Program-made: the position numbers and the translations under genes
Source: Brevibacillus aydinogluensis
GTDB lineage: Bacteria; Bacillota; Bacilli; Brevibacillales; Brevibacillaceae
Direction: 5' to 3' (one strand)
NCBI RefSeq assembly: GCF_031954365.1
Contig: NZ_JAUSVZ010000015.1
Length of the DNA stretch: 64,000 nt
In this document: in pieces, positions 9,104 through 16,939 of the stretch
How the letters are laid out: each line of letters begins with the position of its first letter
Numbering within the stretch: position 1 is the first letter of the stretch
The notes under the pieces: generated by a model
Told to the model about the DNA's origin: nothing
The model's database searches: none
The model's input: only the letters and a program-made list of their open reading frames with translations

Positions 9104-10912
9104 ATGGCGAAAATCAAGGTAAAAGGCATCGCGCCGTACCCGGGCTTGCGTGATTTGCTGCTGGACATTGCAAAAGAAGACGACCGGATCGAGATGGATG
9201 TGGAAATCGCTGATCTGGAAGAGGCTCTGCCCATTGTGCTGCAGGCCGAGAAGCAAAGGTATGACGCGATTGTCAGCCGCGGCGGAACGGCTCAGCTCAT
9301 CCGCAAGCACGTGTCCATTCCGGTCGTGGACATTCCCGTCTCCGGATACGACATCCTGCGTGTGCTCACATTGATCAAGGATTCCAACAGCAAGCCGGCC
9401 ATCATCGGCTTCCCGGGAATCTGCCAGGGGGCGGCGACGGTCTCCAGCCTGCTCAACCTTGAAATACCCGTTTACCCTGTTCACCATGAGTCGGAAGTCA
9501 GAGGCGCGCTGGAGCGTGCGACCAATCAGGGCGCGCAAATCGTACTGGGCGATGTCGTCACGGTGAGGACCGCACAGGAAATGGGTTATCACGGCATCCT
9601 CATCACGTCTGGCCGCGAGTCCGTCCAGGAGATGTTGACGGAGCTGGTGTACGTCCACGATATCTACATGAAGGGGCTGGAAAAGGCGCGCTTTTACGAG
9701 GAACTCCTGCAACACGACACGACAGGCGTGCTGGCGGTGCGTGCGAACGGCGACATCCTGTACGCGAATCCGGCGGCGCAGGCGTGGCTGGGCAATGCCG
9801 ACGAGATTCCGCCGGCAGTTGCGTCCCTGCTTTCCGCCGACCAGCCGGACGGCACAACGGTCACAGCGGAACACGTGGCGATACAAGGCCGTTTGTGCGA
9901 TATCCGGATTGCTGCCCGCACAAAGGAGGAGCCGTCCGCTTTCATGCTCTACCTGCAGGATAGCAAGGGCGTGCCGCCACAGCCATTCCGGGAGATACAG
10001 ACGCCGGAGCGGCTGGCTGCGTTTGCGCAGGTGATCGGGTCCAGCCGGGAGATTGCGAAAACGGTAAAGCGGGCCCAGACATACGCGCAGACGAACAAAA
10101 GCGTCTGGCTCACCGGGGAGATGGGCAGCGGCCGCATGCATTTTGCCCAGGCTATCCACGCAGCGAGCAGACAAGGCCGGCACCGATTCTATTCCGTCTG
10201 CTGTTCAACCGCAGAGGAAGAGAGGCTGGCGGAAGAACTGTTCGGAACGGAAGGAAAACCAGGTTTGCTTGCAACCGCATCTGGAGGAACCCTGTACCTG
10301 GGGGAAGTGGACAAGCTGCCTGTTCGCCTGCAGGATCAGTTGGCGGCCGAGCTGCAAAAAGGGGGGCGGCTGCGGCTGATTGCCTCCTCCCCCCTGTCGC
10401 CCGGACAGGTCGCGAAACGAGGCGGCTTTTCCTCTCATCTGCTCCACCAGCTCGCCGAGTGCCAACTGCGCATTCCTCCGCTGCGGGAACGCGTAGAGGA
10501 CATAGGAGAATTGGCGCGTGTGCTCATCGCCCATCACAATTCGGCGTACGGCAAGCACATCGTCGGCATCAGGGAAGAGGTAATTGAACGGCTCGCCGAA
10601 TACGACTGGCCCGGCAACCTGAAAGAATTCCAAAACGTCGTGGAAGAAATGCTGCTGCTGACGGAGGGCCACTATGTGGGCCTGGAAGAATGGCAGGAAG
10701 CGTGGCAGCGGTACAGTGCGGAAACACGGGCCGGAAACGCGGGGCTGCCCCTGGGCGAATTGAATTTGGAGGGAACTTGGGAAGAAATTGAACGGCAAAT
10801 TTTGCTGCACGTGCTGAAAGAAGAAGGCATGAATCAATCACGCACGGCCAAACGATTGGGCATCAATCGAACAACGCTGTGGAGAAAATTAGGAGATGTG
10901 TTGAAAAAATAA
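9104..10912 (+). CDS. PrpR-N/PAS/degenerate AAA+/Fis-type transcriptional regulator
   Basis: A 602-residue regulator starting at the ATG after TGGGGGC. Residues about 1-185 form a PrpR_N sensory domain (VSRGGTAQLIRK, IPVVDIPVSGYD, QEMGYHGILITSGRESV). A PAS-like segment (TTGVLAVRANGDILYANPAA), an AAA+ region of the enhancer-binding protein type and a C-terminal Fis helix-turn-helix (SRTAKRLGINRTTLWRKLG) follow. The AAA+ part is degenerate: Walker A reads GEMGSGRM with Arg for the usual Lys, the whole GAFTGA stretch is missing between ELFGTE and GGTLYLGEV, Walker B has Gly for Asp, and the arginine-finger region reads SSHLLHQL. It therefore should not drive sigma-54 open complexes. It precedes kdgT and probably controls the sugar-acid genes, perhaps as a repressor. 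Confidence 0.85.
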   Translation: MAKIKVKGIAPYPGLRDLLLDIAKEDDRIEMDVEIADLEEALPIVLQAEKQRYDAIVSRGGTAQLIRKHVSIPVVDIPVSGYDILRVLTLIKDSNSKPAIIGFPGICQGAATVSSLLNLEIPVYPVHHESEVRGALERATNQGAQIVLGDVVTVRTAQEMGYHGILITSGRESVQEMLTELVYVHDIYMKGLEKARFYEELLQHDTTGVLAVRANGDILYANPAAQAWLGNADEIPPAVASLLSADQPDGTTVTAEHVAIQGRLCDIRIAARTKEEPSAFMLYLQDSKGVPPQPFREIQTPERLAAFAQVIGSSREIAKTVKRAQTYAQTNKSVWLTGEMGSGRMHFAQAIHAASRQGRHRFYSVCCSTAEEERLAEELFGTEGKPGLLATASGGTLYLGEVDKLPVRLQDQLAAELQKGGRLRLIASSPLSPGQVAKRGGFSSHLLHQLAECQLRIPPLRERVEDIGELARVLIAHHNSAYGKHIVGIREEVIERLAEYDWPGNLKEFQNVVEEMLLLTEGHYVGLEEWQEAWQRYSAETRAGNAGLPLGELNLEGTWEEIERQILLHVLKEEGMNQSRTAKRLGINRTTLWRKLGDVLKK

Positions 10913-10924
10913 ACAGTTTGAATA

Positions 10925-10954
10925 TTGAATCTCCCCTTTGATTCGTCTTACAAT
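10925..10954 (+). promoter_or_regulatory. Sigma-A-type promoter of kdgT
   Basis: TTGAAT (10925-10930), 18-bp spacer, TACAAT (10949-10954). No GG-N10-GC sigma-54 pattern was seen in this intergenic region, even though the regulator belongs to the sigma-54 activator superfamily. Confidence 0.55.
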
Positions 10955-10959
10955 GACTA

Positions 10960-10974
10960 TTGAAAACGATTTCA
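10960..10974 (+). promoter_or_regulatory. CcpA cre box upstream of kdgT
   Basis: The 15-mer TTGAAAACGATTTCA matches the Bacillus cre consensus WTGNAANCGNWWNCA at every position and overlaps the expected transcription start, a location suited to catabolite repression. Confidence 0.75.
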
Positions 10975-10981
10975 AATAGTT

Positions 10982-11002
10982 ATTGTTTCATTTTTAAACA
11001 AT
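10982..11002 (+). promoter_or_regulatory. Candidate operator B of the PrpR-like regulator
   Basis: Perfect inverted repeat ATTGTTT/AAACAAT with a 7-nt centre. It shares TGTTTCATTT with the site at 9068-9090. It lies downstream of the kdgT -10 and 23 nt before the start codon. Confidence 0.55.
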
Positions 11003-11025
11003 GACATCAAAGGGGGCACTTGCGC

Positions 11026-11988
11026 ATGAAAATTAAAGCATCCATTGAACGGATTCCGGGCGGGATGATGATCATTCCGCTGCTGCTCGGTGCGGTGATC
11101 AATACCGTGTTTCCCGAGGCGGCGAAGACGTTTGGTTCGTTTACAGGCGCGCTTTTGACCGGCTCACTCCCGATTCTGGCTGTTTTCTATGTGTGCATGG
11201 GCGCGACCATCGACTTCAAGGCGACGCCGTATATCGCGAAAAAGGGCGGTGCCCTGCTGGCTGCCAAAGTGGGGACGGCTGTCGTGCTTGGCTTTATCGC
11301 AGCGAAATTTCTCGGCGAAGGCATGATTGAAAGTGGATTCTTTGCCGGAGTGTCCGTATTGGCGATCGTGGCCGCGATGAACGACACGAATGGCGGCATG
11401 TACATGGCCCTGATGGGACAGTTCGGGAAAAAGGAAGACGTCGGGGCGTACTCGATCATGAGTCTGGAGTCGGGGCCGTTCCTGACGATGGTGACGCTGG
11501 GTGTGGCAGGTCTTTCCGCCTTTCCCTGGGAAACGCTGGTCGGCGCCATTTTGCCGCTCGTCGTCGGCATGATCCTCGGCAACCTCGACAAAGACATGCG
11601 CGACTATCTGGGCAAAGCCGTGCCGGTACTGGTGCCGTTCTTCGCCTTTGCGCTCGGCGCAGGTCTGAATCTTCAGAATGTGTGGAAAGCCGGCCTGCTG
11701 GGGGTATTGTTGGGAGTGGCGGTGGTCGCCATCACCGGCATCGTGCTTTTTGCCGCAGACAAATTGACCGGCGGCAACGGCATTGCCGGTTTGGCTGCAG
11801 CCACCACCGCGGGTAACGCCGTGGGTGTGCCGGCCGCAGTAGCTGCCGCCAATCCCGTGTACGAACCATTGGTGCCGTCGGCAACGGCGCTGATTGCTTC
11901 CTGCGTGATCGTGACCGCCATTCTGGCACCGATCGTAACGGCTTGGTGGGCGAAGCGGATCGGCGTCAACAGCAACACGGCTCAATGA
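11026..11988 (+). CDS. kdgT: 2-keto-3-deoxygluconate permease family transporter
   Basis: A 320-residue very hydrophobic protein of the KdgT family with about ten membrane segments. Family segments visible include PGGMMIIPLLLGAVINT, FPEAAKTFGSFTGAL, AAMNDTNGGMYMALMGQFG and GLAAATTAGNAVGVPAAV. It is expected to take up a sugar acid by proton symport. The ATG at 11026 is preferred over a TTG at 11020 because AAAGGGGG then lies at a normal distance. Its neighbours, a DUF1537 kinase and PdxA2, suggest a four-carbon sugar acid such as threonate or erythronate as substrate rather than KDG (inference). Confidence 0.85.
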   Translation: MKIKASIERIPGGMMIIPLLLGAVINTVFPEAAKTFGSFTGALLTGSLPILAVFYVCMGATIDFKATPYIAKKGGALLAAKVGTAVVLGFIAAKFLGEGMIESGFFAGVSVLAIVAAMNDTNGGMYMALMGQFGKKEDVGAYSIMSLESGPFLTMVTLGVAGLSAFPWETLVGAILPLVVGMILGNLDKDMRDYLGKAVPVLVPFFAFALGAGLNLQNVWKAGLLGVLLGVAVVAITGIVLFAADKLTGGNGIAGLAAATTAGNAVGVPAAVAAANPVYEPLVPSATALIASCVIVTAILAPIVTAWWAKRIGVNSNTAQ

Positions 11989-12064
11989 TGAGCCATCGAG
12001 AAGAAGGGAGGGTCCCGCGGCAGGCGGCTCGGGACGCTCCGCTTCGATCGTCAGAAGAAAAAGG

Positions 12065-12141
12065 CTCCCGGCTGGCTGTCCTGCTATTTCGCTGCGGCTC
12101 GGACGATGATGTGCGGACGGTTTGGCCAGACAGCCCGGGAG
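12065..12141 (+). other. Possible stem-loop leader in the kdgT to DUF1537 gap
   Basis: The 187-nt gap between kdgT and the kinase holds two arms, CTCCCGGCTGGCTGTC (12065-12080) and GACAGCCCGGGAG (12129-12141), that can pair with one small bulge around a 48-nt loop, ending about 34 nt before the kinase start. No ORF or known RNA family was recognised. Confidence 0.3.
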
Positions 12142-12175
12142 GGGAGAAACATGGACAGAAGGCGAGGCAACAGTC

Positions 12176-13486
12176 ATGAGAAAAATAGGCATCATCGCAG
12201 ACGATCTGACAGGCGCCTCGGATTCAGGCGTTAAGTTTGCGCGGATGGGCTTGGAGACACGCGTTCTTTTTGATTGGAAAAACGCAGCTGCGGAGTGCGT
12301 CGATGCGGACGTCGCGGTCATGGATACGGACAGCCGCTCCCTCCCGATGTCAGACGCGTACGCCAGGGTGAGGCAAGCGGCGCAGTATTTGCGTGAACTG
12401 GAGTTCCAGCATGTTTACAAAAAACTGGATTCGACGCTGCGCGGCAATCTTGGGGCGGAAATTGACGCGGTGATGGACACGATTTCGTTTGATTTCGCCG
12501 TCGTCGCCCCGGCATATCCCAAAATCGGCCGTGTGACGAGAGGCGGGAGACACTTTCTCAACGGGACGCCGATCGACCAGACGGAGATGGCCCGCGATCC
12601 CAAATGCCCGGTAAGCGAATCGGACATCCTCAAGCTGATCGCCTCTCAATCCAAACGGAAAACGGGACTGGTCCCGCTGGCAGTGCTGCGGGAGGGAGAG
12701 GAAGCCGTTCGGGCACAGGTGGACAGACTGCGGCAGGACGGCGTGGACGTGATGGTCTTCGACGCCGAGTCGGACAGCGACATGCAGCGGATTGCGTCAA
12801 TCATGTCGGGGTACAGGGCACGAATCTTGTGGACCGGCTCTGCGGGATTGGCCGATGCTCTTCCCGTGACGCTTGGGCTTGCGGGACGCCTCCGGCCGAA
12901 GGTGATGATTGCTCCGTCCGGAAAACCGGTGCTGCTGGTTGCGGGAAGCATCTCGCAAACGACACAGGATCAGGTGAGGCGCGTTTGCGAAGAGCCGCAC
13001 GTGGCTTGCGTGGAACTGAATCCCCTCGCCCTGCTGGCAGGGGAGGACGAGCAGCAGCGGGAACTAAAGCGGTGTGTCCATGAGCTGGAGGAAGCGGTCC
13101 AGAGCGGACGGAATGCGGCGTTCTATTCCCTTGCCACCTCCGCCCATGTAAAAGGGGCCAAGGCGTTGGGAGAGGCTCGGGGGATGACGGACACGGACAT
13201 CTCCAACCGGATCGCGGATGCGCTGGGCACCGCCGCCGCAGCCATTGCCGCCCGGCATGACCTGCAGGGGTTGATTCTCACCGGAGGAGACACGGCAAAA
13301 GCCGTATGCCGCCACTTGGGTGTCAGCGGCATTCAGCTCCTGGACGAGATTGAGCCGGGGATTCCGCTCAGCCGCATCGTTGGTGCACATCCGCTGTTTG
13401 TCGTTACGAAGGCGGGAGCTTTTGGCACCAGGCACACGCTGCTTCATGCGTTACATGTTTTGAAAGGAGATCGGCAACATGAGTAA
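12176..13486 (+). CDS. Four-carbon acid sugar kinase family protein (DUF1537, OtnK/DtnK-like)
   Basis: A 436-residue DUF1537 protein. The N-terminal signature IIADDLTGASDSGVKFA and the conserved YKKLDSTLRGNLGAEID are present, as is the C-terminal nucleotide-binding part with LTGGDTAKAVCRHLG and FVTKAGAFG. Characterised members phosphorylate D-threonate, L-threonate or erythronate at O4. The pairing with PdxA2 immediately downstream is the known arrangement in which the 4-phosphate is oxidised and decarboxylated to dihydroxyacetone phosphate. The ATG at 12176 is the first codon of the conserved MRKIGIIADD start; the RBS (GGCGAGG) is modest. Exact substrate is not assignable by reading. Confidence 0.85.
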   Translation: MRKIGIIADDLTGASDSGVKFARMGLETRVLFDWKNAAAECVDADVAVMDTDSRSLPMSDAYARVRQAAQYLRELEFQHVYKKLDSTLRGNLGAEIDAVMDTISFDFAVVAPAYPKIGRVTRGGRHFLNGTPIDQTEMARDPKCPVSESDILKLIASQSKRKTGLVPLAVLREGEEAVRAQVDRLRQDGVDVMVFDAESDSDMQRIASIMSGYRARILWTGSAGLADALPVTLGLAGRLRPKVMIAPSGKPVLLVAGSISQTTQDQVRRVCEEPHVACVELNPLALLAGEDEQQRELKRCVHELEEAVQSGRNAAFYSLATSAHVKGAKALGEARGMTDTDISNRIADALGTAAAAIAARHDLQGLILTGGDTAKAVCRHLGVSGIQLLDEIEPGIPLSRIVGAHPLFVVTKAGAFGTRHTLLHALHVLKGDRQHE

Positions 13487-14474
13487 ACCGATTGTAGGCA
13501 TTACGATGGGCGATGCCGCCGGGATCGGTCCGGAAATTATTGTAAAGGCGCTGGCAGATCCGGCTGTCTATCAGATGTGCCGGCCGCTTGTCATCGGCGA
13601 CGCGAAAATGTTGGAACGCGCCAACCGCATCACGCGAGCCGGGTTGTCCGTGAGCCGGGTCAGTGATGCGGGCACGGCGAAGTACGAACACGGCGTGATC
13701 GACTGCCTCGACCTTGACCTGCTGCCGGAAGACCTGCCGTTTGGACAGGTATCCGCCCAGGCCGGGGACGCCGCGTTTCGCTTCCTGGAAAAGGCGATCG
13801 ACCTGGCGAAATCCGGGGAGATCGACGCCATCTGCACGGCGCCGCTCAACAAGGAAGCGCTGCACAAGGGCGGGCACATCTACCCGGGTCACACGGAAAT
13901 ACTTGCGGAGCTGACCAATACCAAGGATGTGTCCATGATGCTGTCCGCTCCCAAACTGAGAGTGATCCATGTGACCACCCACGTGGGGTTGATCGATGCG
14001 GTGAACATGATCACGCCGGAGCGGGTCTACAAAGTCATCGTCATGGCTCATGAGACCTTGAAGAAGGCGGGGATCTCCTCCCCGAAGATAGCCGTTTGCG
14101 GAATCAACCCGCACGCGGGCGAAAACGGGTTGTTCGGATACGGTGAAGAAGAGGAAAAAGTGGTGCCCGCGGTGCGGCAGGCGCAGCAGGAGGGCATTGA
14201 CGCGGTGGGACCGCTCCCGGCAGACACCCTCTTTTTCCGCGCGACGCGGGGAGACTTCGACATTGTCGTCGCGATGTATCACGATCAGGGACACGGCCCT
14301 GTCAAGGTGCTCGGCCTGGAAGCCGGGGTGAACATTACCGTCGGACTTCCGATTATCCGCACCAGTGTCGATCACGGCACAGCGTTCGATATTGCCGGAA
14401 AAGGCGTGGCTGACGAGCTGAGCATGAAAGAGGCGATCCGTCAGGCGGTCGAACTGGCGCCGAAACGGGCGTAA
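13479..14474 (+). CDS. pdxA2: PdxA2-type 4-phospho-threonate/erythronate dehydrogenase
   Basis: A 331-residue member of the PdxA family of metal-dependent NAD oxidoreductases. It starts KPIVGITMGDAAGIGPEI, and the three metal-ligand histidine segments are visible as YPGHTEILAEL, VTTHVGLIDA and YHDQGHGPVKVLG. Because it sits with a DUF1537 kinase and KdgT rather than with vitamin B6 genes, the PdxA2 role (oxidation and decarboxylation of a 4-phosphorylated four-carbon sugar acid to DHAP) is more likely than pyridoxine biosynthesis. The ATG at 13479 overlaps the kinase stop and follows AAAGGAGA. Confidence 0.88.
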   Translation: MSKPIVGITMGDAAGIGPEIIVKALADPAVYQMCRPLVIGDAKMLERANRITRAGLSVSRVSDAGTAKYEHGVIDCLDLDLLPEDLPFGQVSAQAGDAAFRFLEKAIDLAKSGEIDAICTAPLNKEALHKGGHIYPGHTEILAELTNTKDVSMMLSAPKLRVIHVTTHVGLIDAVNMITPERVYKVIVMAHETLKKAGISSPKIAVCGINPHAGENGLFGYGEEEEKVVPAVRQAQQEGIDAVGPLPADTLFFRATRGDFDIVVAMYHDQGHGPVKVLGLEAGVNITVGLPIIRTSVDHGTAFDIAGKGVADELSMKEAIRQAVELAPKRA

Positions 14475-14568
14475 CGCCCGTTCGCGGTGTCGGCTCTGCT
14501 GTAGAAGCATGGTCTGGCCTGAACCGAGGCAACACTCGCAGACTGTCATCAGGCTACGGAACGGAGGG

Positions 14569-14606
14569 AAACGTCCGGGAGATTTGATATCTCCCGGACG
14601 TTTTTG
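14569..14606 (+). terminator. Rho-independent terminator after pdxA2
   Basis: Perfect 14-bp stem (arms 14569-14582 and 14590-14603) with a 7-nt loop and a run of five T. The 94 nt between the pdxA2 stop and this hairpin contain no recognised element. Confidence 0.92.
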
Positions 14607-14631
14607 AAAATAATCAAAATAGATAGACAAT
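14604..14631 (+). promoter_or_regulatory. Candidate promoter of the DASS transporter gene
   Basis: TTGAAA (14604-14609), 16-bp spacer, GACAAT (14626-14631), directly after the terminator and just before the operator-like repeat. Confidence 0.4.
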
Positions 14632-14636
14632 TAAAA

Positions 14637-14652
14637 ATGGATACAATATCCT
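14637..14652 (+). promoter_or_regulatory. Operator-like motif 1 of the carboxylate island
   Basis: ATGGATACAATATCCT, containing the perfect palindrome GGATA-CAA-TATCC. It matches 13 of 16 positions of the two identical motifs at 16231 and 20630. It lies 34 nt upstream of the transporter start. Confidence 0.6.
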
Positions 14653-14686
14653 AAAAGAAAAATCCTTTTCGTACGAGGGAAAACCT

Positions 14687-16156
14687 ATGTCCACCATTAA
14701 TCCACAAACAGAAAAGGAACGTGTCGCGGTTCAGCAGAAGAAAAAAGGGATGTGGCTCGTGCTGAAAAAGCCGCTCTGGTTCGCACTTTCGGCACTGGCC
14801 TTCCTCCTCGTGTACGTTGGCCTATGGGACTACATGGAGTACGCGCCGCGGGTGACGCTGGCGATTACGCTCGCGGTCATCGTCTTGTGGGTGCTGGAGC
14901 CGATTCCGTTTTCCATGACGGCCGTGCTCGTCTTATTTGCTTTGCCCATGGCGGGGGCGGTTTCCACCGATTTGATCCTGTCCGGCTTCGCCTCGCCGGC
15001 CATATTCCTCATCGTGGCGGGCATGATGATCGCCAGCGCGGTGGAGCAGACCCCGCTTGGCAAGCGGTTGGCGTTCCAGCTGCTGTATTGGTTCGGGGAA
15101 AAGAAGGGCGGTGTCCTCGCCGGCATCATCCTCATCCCGCAGGTGATGGCCTTCTTCATCCCGGCGGCTGCGGTTCGCACCGCCATGCTGCTGCCGATCG
15201 TGTTTTCAATCACTTCCATCCTGGGCGTGAAGGCGGGCGATGTGCAGGGGAAAACATGGATGATGGGCGTGGTGGTCGGCTGCGGCATCAGCGGAACCGC
15301 CGTGCTGCCGGCGGCGATCGGCAACGTCATCACCGTTGATTTGATCAACACCTACCTGCAGCAGCGCGTCACCTACCTGGACTGGCTGCTGCTGGCGCTG
15401 CCGATGTGGCTGATCCTGGTTCCCGTCTCCTGGTGGGTGCTGTACCGCTGTTTTCCCGAGAAAGACGGAATCCCCACAGGGCTCAAGGCAAAAATGAAGG
15501 AGATGATCGCGGAGCTCGGGCCGATGACTGCGCGGGAAAAACGGCTCCTGGCCATTCTCTGCGCCGTCTGCGCAATGTGGGCGCTGGAAGGCATCCACGG
15601 TTGGCCTCCTGTGATTCCGGCACTGATCGGTGCCGTGCTGATGGCCTGGCCCGGCATCAAGGTGGCCGACTGGGACAAAATTCTCGACATCCAATTTGCC
15701 CCCTTGATCATGCTGGGCGTTACGCTTTCGCTGGGCAGGGCGCTCTACGAGACGGGGGTGACGGACTACTTGTCCAGATGGATGGAGAACGACCTCACGC
15801 TGTACCTCTTTTCCAATCCGGCGTTGGCGGTCCTGACGGTGACGATTCTGACCCAGCTGATTCACAAGGTGACGTCCAACGTGTCCACGGCTGTCATCGC
15901 GACGGTTCCGGTGGTGATGGCGCTGTCCGCCCAGGCGCAGAGTGCGCCCGCCCTGCTGCTGGCGTTTGTCGCGGGGCTAACGTGTCTGTTCGGCTTCATC
16001 CTGGTGGTGGAGACGATCCCGGGCGTGATGGTGCACGGGACCGGCTGGGTGACGCAGCAGGATTTCTTCAAGCCCGGTTTCTGGCTGACGCTGGCGACGA
16101 CGGCGATCACCTATCTGATGGCCGTAACCTGGTGGTCCTGGCTTGGCTACATGTAG
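14687..16156 (+). CDS. DASS/SLC13-family anion (di- or tricarboxylate) transporter
   Basis: A 489-residue polytopic membrane protein of the divalent anion:sodium symporter family (CitT/SdcS/SLC13). A charged N-terminal tail of about 25 residues precedes roughly 12 hydrophobic segments. Family features include WVLEPIPFSMTAVLVLFALP, IFLIVAGMMIASAVEQTPLGKR, the TSNVSTAVIATVPVVMAL helix-loop region (the second SNT-like sodium/substrate motif) and a GISGTAVLPAAIGN first motif. It likely imports a dicarboxylate. It shares an operator-like motif with the MaoC/TRAP and CoA-ligase operons, so it appears to be a second uptake system for the same catabolic island. Confidence 0.85.
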   Translation: MSTINPQTEKERVAVQQKKKGMWLVLKKPLWFALSALAFLLVYVGLWDYMEYAPRVTLAITLAVIVLWVLEPIPFSMTAVLVLFALPMAGAVSTDLILSGFASPAIFLIVAGMMIASAVEQTPLGKRLAFQLLYWFGEKKGGVLAGIILIPQVMAFFIPAAAVRTAMLLPIVFSITSILGVKAGDVQGKTWMMGVVVGCGISGTAVLPAAIGNVITVDLINTYLQQRVTYLDWLLLALPMWLILVPVSWWVLYRCFPEKDGIPTGLKAKMKEMIAELGPMTAREKRLLAILCAVCAMWALEGIHGWPPVIPALIGAVLMAWPGIKVADWDKILDIQFAPLIMLGVTLSLGRALYETGVTDYLSRWMENDLTLYLFSNPALAVLTVTILTQLIHKVTSNVSTAVIATVPVVMALSAQAQSAPALLLAFVAGLTCLFGFILVVETIPGVMVHGTGWVTQQDFFKPGFWLTLATTAITYLMAVTWWSWLGYM

Positions 16157-16166
16157 CCGTTTTTTA

Positions 16167-16181
16167 ATGAAAGCGCTTTAA
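16167..16181 (+). promoter_or_regulatory. Cre-like box upstream of the maoC-dctPQM operon
   Basis: ATGAAAGCGCTTTAA matches WTGNAANCGNWWNCA at all positions except the C of the terminal CA. It lies upstream of the -35. Confidence 0.55.
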
Positions 16182-16189
16182 TAAAAGGA

Positions 16190-16219
16190 TTGACAAGGAT
16201 TTGATGGGAATACTATCAT
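16190..16219 (+). promoter_or_regulatory. Promoter of the maoC-dctPQM operon
   Basis: Consensus TTGACA (16190-16195), 18-bp spacer, TATCAT (16214-16219). Confidence 0.7.
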
Positions 16220-16230
16220 GATCATAAGAA

Positions 16231-16246
16231 TTGGATCCAATATCCA
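16231..16246 (+). promoter_or_regulatory. Operator-like motif 2 of the carboxylate island
   Basis: TTGGATCCAATATCCA, identical over 16 nt to the motif at 20630. It begins 12 nt after the -10, overlapping or just past the start site, and lies 24 nt before maoC. This is consistent with a GntR repressor site. Confidence 0.65.
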
Positions 16247-16270
16247 TTAAGTCTGGAGAGAGGAGGAGCC

Positions 16271-16798
16271 ATGAGCATACAGGAAGGATGGACAGGGCGG
16301 TTTTACGAGGATTTCGAGGTGGGGGACGTGTATCCCCATCCGCTCGGCCGGACCGTGACGCAGACGGACAACATCTGGTTCACCCTGCTGACACAGAACA
16401 CCAATCCCATCCACTTTGACGCCGAGTACGCGGCCAGGACCGATTTTGGGCGGCCGCTGGTGGACTCCACGTTTACGCTGGCGCTGGTCACCGGCCAATC
16501 GGTGGCGGACGTCTCGCAGAACGTGATGGCCAATCTCGGCTGGGACGACGTGCGGCTTCCCGCCCCCGTCTTTGAAGGTGACACCATCTACTCGTACAGC
16601 GAGGTGTTGGAGAAGCGGGAGTCCAAGTCCCGCCCCCACGTCGGCATCGTCAAGGTGAAAACGGTTGGCTACAACCAGCGCGACGAGGTGGTCATCCAGT
16701 TTACCCGCACCTTCATGGTGTACAAGCGCGGTCACGGTCCCGAATCGGTCAGCGAACGGGTCCGGCGCGTGCGGAATCAGGTGTTGAAGCAGGAGTAG
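16271..16798 (+). CDS. MaoC-family acyl-CoA hydratase (itaconyl/mesaconyl-CoA hydratase-like)
   Basis: A 175-residue single hot-dog-fold MaoC protein. It carries the hydratase signature region TQNTNPIHFDAEYA near residues 41-54, with the catalytic Asp/His-type pair expected there, then FGRPLVDSTFTLALVTGQS. The YEDFEVGDVYPHPLGRTVT opening is like the hydratases encoded next to CitE-type lyases in bacterial itaconate degradation (from memory of that family, not searched). It probably hydrates an unsaturated dicarboxyl-CoA such as itaconyl- or mesaconyl-CoA. It begins the operon that continues with the TRAP transporter, after GAGAGGAGG. Confidence 0.8.
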   Translation: MSIQEGWTGRFYEDFEVGDVYPHPLGRTVTQTDNIWFTLLTQNTNPIHFDAEYAARTDFGRPLVDSTFTLALVTGQSVADVSQNVMANLGWDDVRLPAPVFEGDTIYSYSEVLEKRESKSRPHVGIVKVKTVGYNQRDEVVIQFTRTFMVYKRGHGPESVSERVRRVRNQVLKQE

Positions 16799-16939
16799 CC
16801 TTGGCGCAAATCGTGATGGTTCGCAGGAGACAGCGGATACATCGGGGAAAGCAGGTCGTCTGCGAAAATTTTTCGGAATTTTCAGTATTAACGAACGTCA
16901 GGTTGGAAAGCGATCCATACCAAAAAAGGGGGTCTTCGC

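Noticed and set aside
10913..11025. Sigma-54 (-24/-12) promoter before kdgT
   Set aside because: Looked for because the regulator belongs to the sigma-54 activator superfamily; no GG-N10-GC element was found, while a sigma-A-like pair is present.
16808..16939. Possible extra small gene between maoC and dctP
   Set aside because: The plus frame here runs into the dctP start in another frame and lacks an RBS and similarity.
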